Source: Hypomyces perniciosus (taxonomy: Eukaryota; Ascomycota; Sordariomycetes; Hypocreales; Hypocreaceae). Taken from it: 64,000 nucleotides of DNA. The translations under genes were made by a program, and so were the position numbers. Below are positions 20,191 through 33,599 of the stretch, in pieces. Position 1 is the stretch's first letter. The number at the start of each line of letters is the position of its first letter. A model generated the notes under the pieces. The model made no database searches and was not told the origin of the DNA. It was given only the letters and a program-made list of their open reading frames with translations. Where the stretch lies: NCBI GenBank assembly GCA_008477525.1, contig SPDT01000013.1, positions 1,225,501-1,289,500 on the forward strand, in the 5' to 3' direction.

Positions 20191-23042
20191 ATAAAAGCTT
20201 AATTTTATAATCCTATAATCTCTTAAAGGGAAATTTATTTACTAGTTCTAAAAGGAAGCCAATAATTTTATCTTATAGCTAATTAAGAAATTTCTTTTAA
20301 ATATTACTTTTTATTAGTTTTAGCTTTACTTTTATAAATTTATTAATATTAAACTCTAATATCCTTTAAAGGTACTCTCTGCTATAGCAGTATATAAAGA
20401 ATTTATAAAAAGCTATAAACAATAATGCTTATATAGCGCTACTGCTATAGGCTTATTAAGTATTAATATACTTAGCTTAAGGAGTTATATTAAGTTATAT
20501 TAGTATAAATATCAACAGTTACTAGCTATAGGCATTATTAAAATAAATATTAAAGGCTTATTTAATATTGTTTATGCTTTAGTCTTTAATCCTTTACAGT
20601 TATTAAATTAATAAATGCAGTAGTAATTTTACTTTAATATTAGTATAAGGTTAATATATAAGTCCCTTTCTCTTTATTAAAGTATTATTTCTTTTAATAT
20701 ACTTTTAATATACTATTTTATTTCTCGCTAATAGTATAAAGTACTAACTTTAAAGGTTTGCCTGGGATATTAATATTATATAAAATAGTTATTAGGCTAG
20801 GAATTATTAATATAGTATAGGTTTAAAGGCAATAATTTATTAAATAGTATTATAAGTTAAAAATAACTGTTAATATAGGCTAGTTAATATTAAGATTATA
20901 TCGCTATAGCTATAATATTCTAAAGATAAAGGGGTTTTAATCTAAAAGAATAATAATAAAAAATATATATAGCTTTCTATATTCCCCTATTCCTATATCT
21001 AGGATTATATAGTCAGTAAAGTATACTCCTGCTTTACTATTAGTTAAAATAAAGCTTTTTAGTCTAAGCAATTATATTCTTAAGATTTAAGACTTTTAAA
21101 GGAAATATTAATTTCTAAAACCTTATATTAAGCAGCTACTATTAATAAAAGTTAGTATAATTACTACGAAATGCATAAAGAATAATATAATATAAATAAA
21201 TAGTAATTTACTATTTATAGTATTTAAAATTAATAGTTTATTATTAATAATAATTTAGTATATCTATAAAGGCATTAAGTTTACAGGCTATTCTAATATT
21301 TTATTACACTTCCTAATATAATATTCTTAAAAAGCTACTCTTTTCCCTGCCTTTTTATATTAAAAGTTATATTTTTATAGGCAAGTATATTACTAAACGT
21401 AACTAATCGTTTAATGGAGCCAGTTTTATTAATATAATATAAAAATAAATTCCTATAATATAACAGGTTATTTCCTTAAACTCAAAAGTATTAATACTGC
21501 AGGAATTAAAAAATAAAAACTTATAGTGCCGGTATACCTTTTCTTTAGCATAAAATATATACCCTGCCTTAAAGCGCTATAGTATTATTGCCTTAATATA
21601 TTCCGCGGCTTAAAAAGCTACTACTATATCCCTATAAGGTTTAAAGTCTTATAGTATTAACTTTCTGCTTTTTATACAATTACTGATTATAGATTAACTG
21701 CTATAGTAATAGTATAGGTTATAACGTTATTAGTATTTTTTATATTGTAAAGTAAAGGATATAGTATTTAATTATATATAATTGCCTATATCTTTTTATT
21801 TTAAAAGGTTTAATTAATTATAAGGTAAAGTTTATTAAAGAGTATAATTACTATTTAACTTCTTAAATTTGCAGTTGCCTTTAAGTTTAATATAATAGGC
21901 CGGCTTATTAAAAGTTATTATAAACTTTTTAACTAAAAGTTCTTTAAATAGACTAATTATCTTTACTTATAGGTTTATTACTTTTATTAATAAAGGCAGC
22001 AGCTATCTCTTTTAATATTTTAAAGTAAAAGGTATTAACCTTTTAAATATTAGTTTTACTAGCTTAGGCTATTAGTTTATAGAATTTAGTAATAAAGTTT
22101 TAAAATAATTTATTTATTATATAGTAAATATCAAACTTTTAAGTAGCGGATTGCAAAAGGTTAAAAGTTTTATACTATAAGTTTAAGAATTTAATAAAAG
22201 TCTTATTACTTCCCTATTCTTATATTATATAATTATCCTTTTTTATTATAATATAGTTAAATACCTTTTATATTAAATTATAGGTATTATTATTTATTTA
22301 ACTGTTAATATAATGGATATATTTATAAACGGTATTAAAGTATTTAATATTAATTGTAATATTATATAGTATAGTAGAATATTAATTTATATACTTTTAC
22401 TAATAGGTTTTCTTTTTTTTAATATTAAATTTATTTTTAAAGTTATTAATTTATTGCTTTAAAATATTATTACTTTTAGCTTTAATAAGCTTATTAATTA
22501 TATTACTTTAGCTTTAAACTTTATATTAAGTAAGCTTTAGGTTTTTAATAATACCAGTATTTTTAAACTTTTTTTATTTTCAGGCTATATTAAAATTATA
22601 CTTTTAATTCTAAAAGTAATTAAAGCTAATATTAAAAAACTATTTAAATTTTAATGCTTAAAGCTATAAAGTTAAGTTATAATTATTATTATACGCTATT
22701 AAGATAATATAAATATAAAGCTAGTTACAGAAATAATTAGTAAGCCTTACTTTTTAATTAAAGTCCTGTTTTATACTTTTTATTTTTACTTTAATATTTT
22801 TAAGTTAAATGCAGGCTAGGGAATTAAGTATAGGCTAAAAAGCTAGGCTAAAGTATATTCTTTACTGCAGGGATATAGGCTTTTAGGCTTAAAGTTTTAC
22901 TATAGTTAAGGATTAGTGAATTTCCTATAAAATATAAGGCTTTTATAGTATTGCGATTAGGCTATTAGCGACTTTATTAATTGTTTTTAAACAAAGTTAA
23001 AGGCTAAAGGTAATAGTGCAGTTATTATAGGAAGGTATAAAC
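20190..23042 (-). pseudogene. G2 gag/protease region and leader, degraded
   Basis: Aligns with G1 2291-5416 over its length. It contains the deletion near 20425 relative to G1. No motif is assigned. Confidence 0.6.
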
Positions 23043-23204
23043 TATTATAGTATCTAGAATAGTAGGTTAAAGTAATATCTTTATTATACTTTAAATAAGG
23101 CAAGAAGCGATAAGAATATAGTTTAAAGGTATAGGACTAAGTTATTATATAAGGATATATATAATACTAATAAGTTATTAGAGGGCAGGTTTAGTGCCAT
23201 AACA
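23043..23204 (-). repeat. G2 5' LTR, 162 bp
   Basis: Partner of 16873-17034, followed by the ATTAC target duplication. Confidence 0.93.
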
Positions 23205-23209
23205 ATTAC

Positions 23210-23719
23210 TATATTGCTAATACAGCTAAAATAAATTATATATAGCAGTTTAATTCGCGCTTATTACCTTTATTAAATCAAAGGTTTTATTCCCTGCAGC
23301 TTAATACATTAAAAGCAGCTGCTTTACTGCCTAGCCTATATTAGATTATAAAATTAAACTAGGAAAGGAACTTTACCTAGTATATTTATTATTTAGAGAA
23401 TTTCCTGTATATTATAAAAAACTATAAGTTCTTATAGTTTAATATAACTATAAAGGGGTTAAAGCTATATAGCTTTACTCTTTACTTTTTTAAATAGTAA
23501 ATTACTGCTAGCATTTCTTTATTATAAATAAGATAGTTATATTTAGCAGGGCTTAGCTTCTATAAATAGTAAGCTATAGTATAGCGTTCTCCCTTTTTAT
23601 TCTCTTACAGGAAGACTCCTTTTAAAGTATATTTTAAATAGTCTATTTTAATAAAAGTATATTTTATAGGATCCTAAGTTTATAGTATAAAGGCTTTAAT
23701 AAAGAGGCGTTTAAGCTTT
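23210..23719 (-). pseudogene. G3 RNase H remnant
   Basis: A clear Ty3/Gypsy RNase H on the minus strand. It starts near 23715 with LKRLFIKAFIL, then IAYYL-KLSPAKYNYLIYNK leading to EMLAVIYYLKK, matching 'VAYYSKKLSPAE-NY-IYDKELLAI'. Then come an 'NPFIVILNYKNL' block matching 'PFIVLTDHKNL', FLS-FNFII-YRLGSK matching 'FLSQFNFKI-YRPGSK', and a degraded 'DALSRR'. It continues in the right phase into 16872 on the other side of G2, so it belongs to G3. It is cut on the right by Copia B, and the RT that should follow is absent. Confidence 0.88.
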
Positions 23720-23985
23720 TGTAAGGTTAAGTAGGCTAGGGCCCTACTGCTTATTAGCGCTAGGGAGCTCTTATCTGCTATATAAATAAATATAAGCTAA
23801 TATATATATCGCATAAACGATATATAAGACTATATAGGCGCTTATAAAGCGCCTATATGTAGCTTTTTCTTTATATTAGCTATATATATATATAGTAAAG
23901 CCACTATAATATATTCTCTTTTATAAAATTCAGCTTTATTTCCTATCTTATTATACTTTATATAGCTATAGCGCGCTCTGCTATA
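23720..23985 (+). repeat. Copia B 5' LTR, 266 bp
   Basis: Starts TGTAAGGTTAAG and ends GCTATA. It includes the near-perfect inverted repeat around AGGCGCTT-AT-AAAGCGCCT characteristic of this LTR. Confidence 0.9.
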
Positions 23986-23995
23986 GTTATAAGCC
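23986..23995 (+). other. Copia B primer-binding site
   Basis: GTTATAAGCC directly follows the LTR, identical to that of Copia A and the TRIMs. Confidence 0.75.
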
Positions 23996-23999
23996 TAAG

Positions 24000-25060
24000 T
24001 AGTAACTATTAAAGTATAAAATAAAATTAATTTAAGTCTCTTTAATTAATTAAATAACAGTTTCTTTACTTTTAAATTACCTACTTTAATAAAAGTAAAA
24101 AAGACTATAATTAAAGTATTTAATTTTAAACCCTTTTTAATAAATATCTTTATTTACTATAATAATATACTTTAAAAGTATTAATTCTTTATTACTAGTA
24201 ATAATAAAAAAAGAAAGGTTAAGGTTATTATTTTAAAGTAGATTTAAAAGACAGTTAACTTTAATATTTATACTTTAATTTTAATAGACCTTTAAGCTAT
24301 CGCCTTGCCATTTATTACTATTAAAGCAGCCGATAATAATAATAAAGATTTTAATATAAAGTTTATTATTTACTAAATTATTAAAAAGTTTAAAGACTAT
24401 TTACCTTTTTATAGAAATATAATATATAAAAAAGTATATTTATTTTATTAATATATACTATATAAAGTAAAGTACAGGAATATTAAGCTAAAAGTATAAT
24501 ATATTTATTAAATATATATTTATATAAATGCAGTAAAGTATAAACTTTTTAAAGTTATAGGAATAGCTTTTTAAATAGCTTTTTTTAAAGCTATTAAAGT
24601 ATACTTTACTTCAAACTTTACTGCTTACTATTTATTTTATATAAAGAGCTTAATTAAAAGCAGTAAAATAAAAGCGATCTTCTCCTTTATTTAATTTAGC
24701 TAGCTATTTTTACATAATATAAAGAATATAGAAAACTATATTTATAGCTTTTATATAATATTTAATAACCATTTAAATAATATATGAAATAATCGTAATA
24801 TATATTTAAAGCCTTTTATTAAGAAAAAGTGCCTTTACAAATTTAAATAGTATATATAGCCTTTAAATAACTGCAGTAAAGTATATACTATCTTTATTAA
24901 AACGCTTAATAAAAAGAGTAAATATACTTTTACGCCTAAATAGGCTATAAAGATTTGCGTATGCCTATAAAAAAATAAATAATAGGTTACCTGTAAAAAG
25001 CTTAGTAAAAAAGGGATTAACGTACTGCTTTAATATAAGGAGGAATAGCCTTAATTATTA
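24000..25060 (+). pseudogene. Copia B gag remnant
   Basis: Homologous to the Copia A gag in reverse orientation. A zinc-knuckle trace reads KKKCLYKF with following PLNNCSK near 24825-24885. Many stops. Confidence 0.65.
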
Positions 25061-25739
25061 TAGCTGCTTTAATCTCTTTAAACTTAATTAATAAAGAAAA
25101 TGGAAGCCTTATAGTGTATTTAATAAATGTATTAATATATATAAATATATAAAATATACTTTACTGCCTCTTTTAAAGCACCCTTTTTAATATATATAGT
25201 ATTATTTATCTTATAAATAACAGGAATTACTTTATTCCCAGCTCCTTTATCTTAAATATAGAAAAGGACTATATTAAAGTAAAAAAAGCTAGTTACTTTA
25301 TAATTAAAAAAGAATTATTTATTAAAAGATACTCTTTATAATCTATATTAAAAGATAGCGCGCTTTATTAAATTTATACATATAACTATTATTAAAGGAT
25401 GTTATATTAATATTATATCTTTATTAAAGCTTAAAAAGTAAAGATTTAGCTAATAAAATATAATAATATACTTTACATTAATACAGCTAATTTAAATCCT
25501 ATTATAAAAAAAGTAAAGTATAAGTATAATCTTTTATTTGTTTAATATAAACCTTTATTACTTTATATTGCCTTTATCTTTAAATATATTATATTAAGCA
25601 GTTTCATAGCTTTTTTTATATTTCCTGATAGAAACTATAGCATTTATATAGTATGAAAAATTAAGAGAAGATTAATATATAATGCCTTAATACTATAATA
25701 TAATTTAAAATAGCGTTAGCATTTATAATTAAAACATTT

Positions 25740-26460
25740 AAGACTAGAAGCGCTGAAAGCGCTTATAAAGAATATAAGGAATATATATATTAAAGGAACT
25801 ATATATATAGATTATATAATTATATATATACTCTTTATTAAATAAAAAATAAAAAAACTATTTTTAATACTCTTTTTAATTTTATAAGTATAGTAAAGAT
25901 ATAATATAATATCTTTATATATTTCTTTAGGTAAAATAATAAAAAGCTATAATTGCAGTTAAAAGTTTATTATACTTCTAGATCTAGGCTAATATAAAGT
26001 GTATTATCCTAGAGCTTGCCTTTTCCTATATATATAAACTAAACAGCACTTGAAAATAGGTAAATTAAAAAGTTATAAATAAATTGATTAAAATACTAAA
26101 AGCTGCAGGTCTCCTAACCAACTTATAGCTAGAGAGCGTAAAAGCTACAGCGTATATTATTAATATAAGTCTGATGCGCAGCCTTAATATAATACCACTT
26201 ATCAATAAATTAAAGCAATAGTTCCGCGACTTTGCGCCCCTTTAAATAAAGGAGCCTTCCGCAGACCTATAGCTAAATTAAAGTAGGCTTTATATATATA
26301 GCTGCTGCGCCTATATATTTAATAAAGACTGTAAAGCTAGCCAGAAAAGAAAAGAATTTAAAACTAAGCTTAAAAGGCTAATTAAATATTTTATTAACTA
26401 TACTGTAAATAATATCTATTACATTTAATTACTTTGTTTAATACAAGTAATTATTATAAA
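25740..26460 (+). pseudogene. Copia B integrase remnant
   Basis: Corresponds to Copia A 12400-13150. The segment around 26030-26160, covering the last catalytic Glu and the region after it, is readable with stops. Confidence 0.8.
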
Positions 26461-26899
26461 AAATATATCATTTAATAAAACTACTTTTTTTAATAGTAAT
26501 AAAAAGATTATAAATGAACTATTTATCGGTAAATTAAATAAACTATTTAATAAAGTTAAAGAAAATAAACTAGAATTTAAACTTTTTTTTAATATATATT
26601 CCTACAGTAAAAAACACTTTTATAAATAATATAAAAAAAGGGAGTATACCTTTAAAGGTAATAAAGGCATAAAGTATTAAAGACAGCTTAATAAACACTT
26701 TAAGTAAATTACTAGTATACCTAGAAAAACCTTTTAGTTTTTAAATATTAAAGGTATATAACTTAATAAAGGAAAATAGTCTATTAAAAATAAAAGCAGA
26801 CTGATATATAAAAGATTTACCTATTTTTATAAAAAAAAAGTAAACCTTTAAAAAATGCCAGCTAATAATCCTGTAAATAGTAAAGCAGTAGCTAATACT

Positions 26900-28600
26900 T
26901 AGAAAAGCGTAAGACTTTAAAGGAAATAACCAATAAAAAAGCTAATAAATATTTTTTAATATATAAAATTAAAACGCGCACTTTAAATACTACTTTTAAA
27001 AATAATAAGTTTAATATATATTTAATAATTACTAAGCTTTTTAATTTAATATTCTCTTAATTACTGCTTAATTAATAAAAGCTAAGAAATAATAAATTAA
27101 AAAGTATAAAAATAATATTTACTATTTTTAATACAGTAATAGACTATAAATCTTCCTTTTAAAAAAGTATAGCTTTTGATAAATTAATGATTTATTAAAA
27201 GGATTTAGCGAAACTATTAAAAAACTAAAAAAAGCTTATAAAATACCTATTTAAAGATAAATTTAAATAAACTGTATATAATAAATTAACTTTTTATATA
27301 TAAAAAAAAACCTAATAGAAAATACTATATTTAAAGACAATAATAAAGCTATTATTAGTATATTAGGTTTTTACTTATAAATTTAACTAAAATAGAAATT
27401 TAAAATACTATAAAGTTTACTTTATAGTCTATAAAGACTTATAAAAGCGCTTTATTATAAAGAGTATATATACAGCTATATTAGCAGCGCGTTCTTTCAA
27501 TATATTTATTACCTTTATAGTAAAATTCGACTTTAAATTAAAGTAATATAATATTAAGAATACTTTTTTTTATGCCTTTAAAGATAAAAACTCGAAACTA
27601 GTTATATATAAACTCCCTAAAGGTTTTAAGCAGCCAAATATCTATTTAAAGCTTACAAAAGCTTTATATAGCTTAAATGACTTATTAAAGTTATAGTTAA
27701 ATAAATTATCTTTAACCTTAAAGCAATATAGGTTAATTTTAAACTTTAAAAAGCTCTATATCTTTTATAATTAAGCTTAAAAGATCTTTATTATATTCTA
27801 GATAAATAATATCTTAATTATATATTATTATAACAATAAAGCTCTTTATATTAGACCACCATATATATTAAAAGTAAAATATAAACTTTATAGTAAAGGA
27901 AATATATAATAGTTTTTAAAGATTAAAATTACCTATAACTATATAAAGTATAAGATATGCCTTTCTTATAAAACCTATTTTAAAGAAATTATAAAATAAT
28001 TTAAGTTTAATAAAAGAATATAGCTTTTTATAATTTTAATACCTATTATAAAGCTTTGGAAAAGTATATTATAAACTATAAAAGCAACTATTAAAATATA
28101 TTAAAAGAAAGTAGGATTAACATTCTATATAGCTATTATAATAAAACCTAATATAATTTATAGCGCTTTAGCTTTATTATGGTTTTTAATTAACCCTAGT
28201 GAAGAGTACTTTAAAGCAGTTAACTAGTTAATCTGCTATTTATATATATAATATTCTTTAACTTTTAAATATAAAAAGAAAAGAGAAGTATAAATCTTAA
28301 CTGCTTTGAGTAATACTTCTTTTACTAATAATATAAATACTTAAAGATTATTTTAAAGGTATTTCATAATACTTTTCTTAAGCTTTATTTTATGAAATAT
28401 AATATATTAAAGTACTATTAGTATATCTATAATAAAAGCTAAACTGCTTACTTTTTTTAAATAATCAAAGAGGCTATAGGTTTATATTACCTGTTCTAAA
28501 AAATAAAATTTAAACTTAACGCTAACTAGAACATTAACTATAATAATTAACTAACTACATACTTTATAATTAAAAAAAGTATACAAATTAATACTCGCCT
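26900..28600 (+). pseudogene. Copia B reverse transcriptase and RNase H remnant
   Basis: The plus strand gives KGFKQPNIYLKLTKALYSLND near 27620-27680, then INNILI near 27800-27820, which is the mutated 'VDDI' catalytic box. It matches Copia A in reverse order. Confidence 0.85.
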
Positions 28601-30138
28601 ATATTGTATTTATATATAAAATATATAACGTTAACAGGAATACTACAAAAGATTATTTACAGTTTTTTATTTTTCTATTAACTTTATACCCATTAATGAA
28701 TTTATTAAAGCCTTACTATAATAGTACTTTAAGCACTTTAAAGTACTATTAAATTTAATCAATATATAGTTACTGGAATAAAATATATAAAAATATAGGA
28801 AAGTAATTAAGTTTAGCCTATAAGCTATATACTATAAAGGGCGTATTCTATTACTATAATAACTATTTTCTAAAAGCTTTCTAGCCCTTGCGCATTTATA
28901 TATAAAAAGCATTATTATTATTATCGCTACTGCTTAAAGCAATAGCCTCTTTAAAGTAAATTAAATTCTGTTTTTTTAATAAATTAAATTAAAGGTATAA
29001 TACCTTTTCACACTAAATTGCTATTTAATTATATAAATTTATAAATATATAAAAAAAAAAGTATAGTTATTTAGTTATCTTTTTTATTTATAGCGTAAAA
29101 AAGCTCGTATATAATTAATATAAGTATTAAATAACTATAAAGTATATAATTAAATAAAGTAATATAAGTAAATTAAAAAAAAGTTTATTAAAAGGTATAT
29201 TAATAATTATTATTAAAGTAAATAGTATATTACTAAAAGTAAGCAATAGAAATATATTAAAAGAAATCTCTTTTACTAGTAATTATTAACTTTAAATAAC
29301 TTTTATAAAAAAAGGATAACAGTATAGTAGCAGTAAAAGTAAAAGTAATAATAGTAATAAAAGTAGAAATGAAATCACTGTAAAAATAGCTATTAAAAAA
29401 GCAGCAGCAGTAATAAAGGTAAAGGCTAAAGTAAAAGCAATAGCTGCCTTAACAGTAAAGTATACTTTATAAGTAACTATAATAATAGCAGTATAGCATG
29501 CATTAAAAGCAGTAAAAGCTACAGTATCCTTTAACTAAATAGGATTAGCCGGTATAAAAGTAAGAGCTAAAGCAGGAGCTAGCGTAAAAGCAAAAGCAGT
29601 AATAAGTATAGCCGCTTAGCCAGCCAAACAACTAACGCCGCAATAAGCCACCTTGAAAGGGTAACTATAACTATATTTTACTAATAAAGTATTTTTCTTT
29701 TATAATTTTACTATTAGCTAATAAATATATAATATAAAGTAAATTAATTAAAAATATAATATTTATAGTAAAAGTTATACTATTATAATTATTAATATTA
29801 ATATTATTATTAATATTAATAATAATAATATTAATAATTAAAAAAAAAGCAAAGAATAAAGGCTAAAAGGCAGCTAATATACCTATTTTAACTATTTAAA
29901 ACTAATTTACCTATTTAAAAGCTTTATTATTTAACTTCCTATTATTATAAAACAATAATAGCTATAGTACTTATATTCCTTTTACCTTTATAATAGAATA
30001 TTAATATATATTTATAATAAAAAGCTTTTAATTAAATAAAAAAGGCTTTAAAAGCGCGGCCAGTTAATTATAATACTATAGATAGGCTAAAGTAATAGTT
30101 AATAAAGTATTGGGAATAGCTTTATTAATTAAAGGGTA
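28601..30138 (+). pseudogene. Copia B 3' tail with triplet-rich tract
   Basis: Includes an AGTA/GCAGTA-type triplet array at about 29320-29620 homologous to Copia A 8879-9180. The polypurine tract survives only as AAAGGGTA at 30131-30138. Confidence 0.6.
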
Positions 30139-30405
30139 TCTTAAGTTAAGTAAACTAGGGCTTTACTGCTTATTAGCGTTAAAAGAGCTTTTATCTGCTA
30201 TATAAGCAGATATAAGCTAATATATATATTATATAAGCAATATATTAAACTATATAGGCGCTTATAAAGCGCCTATATATAGCTTTTTCTTTATATTAGC
30301 TATATATATATATAGCGAGGCCACTATAGCATATTCTCTTTTATAGAATTAAGCTTTGTTTCCTATCTCTCTATACTCTATATAGCTATGCCGCGCTCTG
30401 CCACA
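30139..30405 (+). repeat. Copia B 3' LTR, 267 bp
   Basis: Partner of 23720-23985. Ends with the sharp terminus CTCTGCCACA, less mutated than the end of the 5' LTR (CTCTGCTATA). Confidence 0.9.
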
Positions 30406-31196
30406 GATTTTCTATAAAAGTATAGTAATCTATAGCCTTTAATATAATATTTAAAGACTGTTTTTATGAATTAAAGTTATTAAGACTTACTGGCTTATAT
30501 CTTTCTAGAAAGCTATAGACCTTTTTTAATGCCTTTTTAATAAAACTATTATTTAAAGTAGAAATAGTAGTTTAGGGTTAAAGAATAAATAAAAATAAAA
30601 CTTGGATTGGTATAGGAATAAGAGTAAAAGCTTGTATTAGCACTAGTATAGGGGCTATAGGATTAGCTTTTATTAAACTAGTGGTTTTAGGTTAAAGACC
30701 TGATATAGCAGCAGCTAGGCTAGCTAAGGTATTAGATAACTGCACTATGGTAGTATTCTAACCATTTAACTATAGCTTTACTGTCTTAATAAAAGCCCTT
30801 TATGCTTACAGCTTTTATTCTATATTCTGCATTTAAATAAATAGATTACTTTACTGTTAAGGAAAGCTATTATCCTCAATGAAGGAAATAGGGCTGCTCG
30901 CAGCCCTAATAAGTCGACTTATACTGCTAACGTTAAACCTATATCCTATTAAAATAGGGAATATACTCTATAGTATATAATCGAAATAGTAATATAAGTA
31001 CTATTACTATAACTGTAATAGTATTTACAGTATTAGCCTAGGAGTAGCTTTAAATAGCCAAAAAATCCTAAAAATGCAAGTATAAGCACTAGGATAAGCA
31101 CTATAAAAACCCGCTATAAGTGCCGTAGTAGCATTAAGGGAAGTGTTGTAATTATTAGGGAAAACCCACTAATAAAGACCTAAGGAAAACTCTCCC
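30406..31196 (-). pseudogene. Gypsy gag-like remnant of unclear parent
   Basis: On the minus strand a partly open reading from about 30830 leftward resembles the N-terminal half of a Gypsy gag, with a Pro/Ile-rich linker followed by a helical segment (for example LERYKPVSLNNFNS). About 100 bp of it (30530-30625) recur at 42998-43090 in the same orientation. It is not the RT that should flank G3 RNase H, so it may belong to another element. 30900-31196 shows nothing that I can assign. Confidence 0.45.
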
Positions 31197-31789
31197 GGGC
31201 TTATAAGCTATTAAAATAATAAAGTTATACTAAACTTTATTTATATATAGCTTTTAAAAAGCTATATATAATACAGCAATAAAGAAATAATTAAAACTTT
31301 ATTAGGTAAATAATAAACTAAATAATGAAATTATAATTAATTTAATAGCTAAAAAGCAATAAGATATTTAGTAGTATATAGCTATATTATAAAAGTAATT
31401 GTAAAATAATACTTTATCTTTTATAATAGTATTTTAATTTAATAATAAATATATAGTAATAGAATTAGGTTTATAGCTATATTCCTATTTTCCGCAAAAT
31501 TTATTTATATATCAAATCGCTTAAATCGACTTATAGCTATATAAATAGGAAACCATTTTAGTTAGATTTCTCACAATGCCCATTATAAGTATTATATTAA
31601 GTCTAGGGTAGGCGGGGTAGCTAGTCCTAGATTAATTATTATTGTTAAGGATAAAAGAGAATTCTTGACTTATACCAAAGTTCCTTTAAAACTTGGTCCT
31701 AGCATTAGGCCTAATTCTAGGTCTAGCCAGAATAGGAAGGTTATTTAAGTATACTGAAAGTCCTTGCTTTTTAGCCCTCCATTTTAACA
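31197..31789 (+). repeat. G5 5' LTR, about 593 bp
   Basis: Aligns with 38047-38638 throughout, including a shared block near the end (GGCGGGGTAGCTAGTCCTAG) that is hardly mutated. It ends TTTTAACA. Confidence 0.88.
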
Positions 31790-31859
31790 CTAATACCTTA
31801 AAGAATTAAATAATGAAAATATTTAAGAATTTAAAAGACTAAAAAACCCTACTTAATTT

Positions 31860-32690
31860 AATAATTAATTAAAAATATAATAGTTTTTACTATAAAACTT
31901 TATATTAAGCTTTTAATTATATAAATTATAATAGTAAGTATTATACTATAAAAAGTATAATAACCTGATTTAATTATACTTTACTAATAGAAATACTAAA
32001 TTAATCGTTTATTAAGCCTAAAAATATAACTGCTATATAGATTTACCTATAAAATAATTAAAGAAAGTATAGTGAAATAGCGATTAGCAGCATATAAATA
32101 CTTTATTTAATCCTAGCAGTAATATTTATATTATCTTTTTATAATAAAAAGATTAATTAAAAAGTCTATTATTAACTTTAAAGCTTACTGTTATTTTCTT
32201 AAATATCTCTATTATAGTTTATAGCTATATAAATATGTTTATAAAGATAGTTGATAATTAAAAAATAGAAAAGAAGTAGCTATTTTATTATATTATTGCT
32301 AATATTTTAAAAGACTTTACATTAAAAAGAGTTTAATTTTAAAAAACTAATTTACCCTTTTATAGAAATATAATTAATAGAATTATCTTTTAAATAAAGA
32401 CTCTATTACTTTAATAGCCTTTAAAAAGCAGTTACAAGAAATTAATTAAAAAGCATAAATAGCTTTTATATTAGTAATTTAAAAGAAACGTAATATTAAG
32501 TTAAATACTTTAAATAACCTTTTACCTTTTAACTTAAATAAAACTACCTCTTTAAAAAACTATCAATTAACGTTATATTTAAAATTACTTCCTATATATT
32601 ATAACGTTATTAATATTCTTTTATAAAAAAAGCTGTTAATATATTAGTAAATTAATAATATAATATTAAATTAAAAAATTAAAAAATGCC
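31860..32690 (+). pseudogene. G5 gag/protease region, degraded
   Basis: Position and orientation are those of gag and protease, but I read no diagnostic motif through the stops. Confidence 0.4.
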
Positions 32691-32699
32691 TTTATAGAC

Positions 32700-33360
32700 T
32701 TTTATCTATAACCTAGCAGTTAAAAAGCTTAAAGCTTTCTGCGAGTATTTAGAAAAAGTATTATAAAATATATAGATTTGGCAGTCTATTAATCTTATAG
32801 GTGCCTTTATAGTTTTTATACTATAATAAGGTAGTAAACTATAAATATATATTAATTTCTATACTGTAAATAAAATAGTTTATAACAAGTATACTCTTTT
32901 ACTATTAATTTTTAAAATCTTTAAAAGAATTTTATAAATTAAATTGTTATTAAGCTTAATTTAAAGGATATATATTACTAGATATTTATATATAAAGAAA
33001 ATAGGTAAAGGATAATATTTTACTGCTAATATAAATACTTTAAGTGTAATATTATACTATTTAACCTTATAAATTCCCCTATGACTTTTTAATAATATAT
33101 AAATAATATACTATAAAATCTAATTAAGTTTATCTATATTATATATTTAAATAATATATTAATTAATAACTGCACTTTTAAAAAATATATATAATATATT
33201 TACTAGGCTTTAAAAAGCTATAAAATATAAAGCTATATACTAATATTAATAAATATATCTTTTATATTAGTTTAATACCTTTCTTGAAATATATTATTAT
33301 ATTTAATAAAATTAAAATAAACCAGTTATATATTTAAGCTATTATTAAATAGCTAGTACT
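32700..33360 (+). pseudogene. G5 reverse transcriptase remnant
   Basis: The plus strand gives EYLEKVL followed after a mutated loop by INFYTVNKIVYNKYTLLLL, matching 'VDYR-LNKIT-KNRYPLPLI' of Ty3/Gypsy RT, then ARMYITRYLY-like sequence in the palm where the family has 'LDLR-AYNLI'. It is strongly degraded, and the catalytic box is not legible. Confidence 0.75.
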
Positions 33361-33599
33361 TAAAAGCGTCTATAATATCTTTATATTTCCAAAATCTATA
33401 GAGTTTTACTATTACTTTATTAAAGATTATAATAAAATCATAGTAGTTTTAATAGATTTTATTCATAAAAAGTAAAAAGGCTTTTTATAGTTAAAGCCTA
33501 GTGCTTTTAAAGCTTTTTAATAGCTTAAAAAAAGTGTTTAAAGAAACATATTTAAAGATATTATAACTTAAAGGCATTAATTTATATAAAGATAAATAT

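Larger units (their letters stand above)
16873..23204 (-). mobile_element. Gypsy G2: full-length, RIP-degraded (6332 bp)
   Basis: A complete sister of G1 on the minus strand, with 162-bp LTRs at 16873-17034 and 23043-23204. Target duplications are ATCAC (16868-16872) and ATTAC (23205-23209), identical but for one C-to-T change. A polypurine tract lies at 17035-17049. The element interrupts G3 between RNase H and integrase. Compared with G1 it is more mutated, has lost about 240 bp around 20425 and has a shorter segment near 20660-20700. No frame is intact. Confidence 0.95.
23720..30405 (+). mobile_element. Copia B: plus-strand Ty1/Copia element (6686 bp)
   Basis: Same family as Copia A in opposite orientation, with LTRs at 23720-23985 and 30139-30405. 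Its left flank is G3 RNase H, but its right flank is gag-like sequence of a minus-strand Gypsy, and the flanking pentamers differ (GCTTT and GATTT). It is about 430 bp shorter than Copia A and more mutated. The order gag, integrase, RT, RNase H and triplet-rich tail is visible. Confidence 0.93.

Noticed and set aside
23720..30405. Copia B as a simple insertion with a 5-bp duplication
   Set aside because: GCTTT and GATTT differ by a transversion, and the flanking coding regions are not contiguous.
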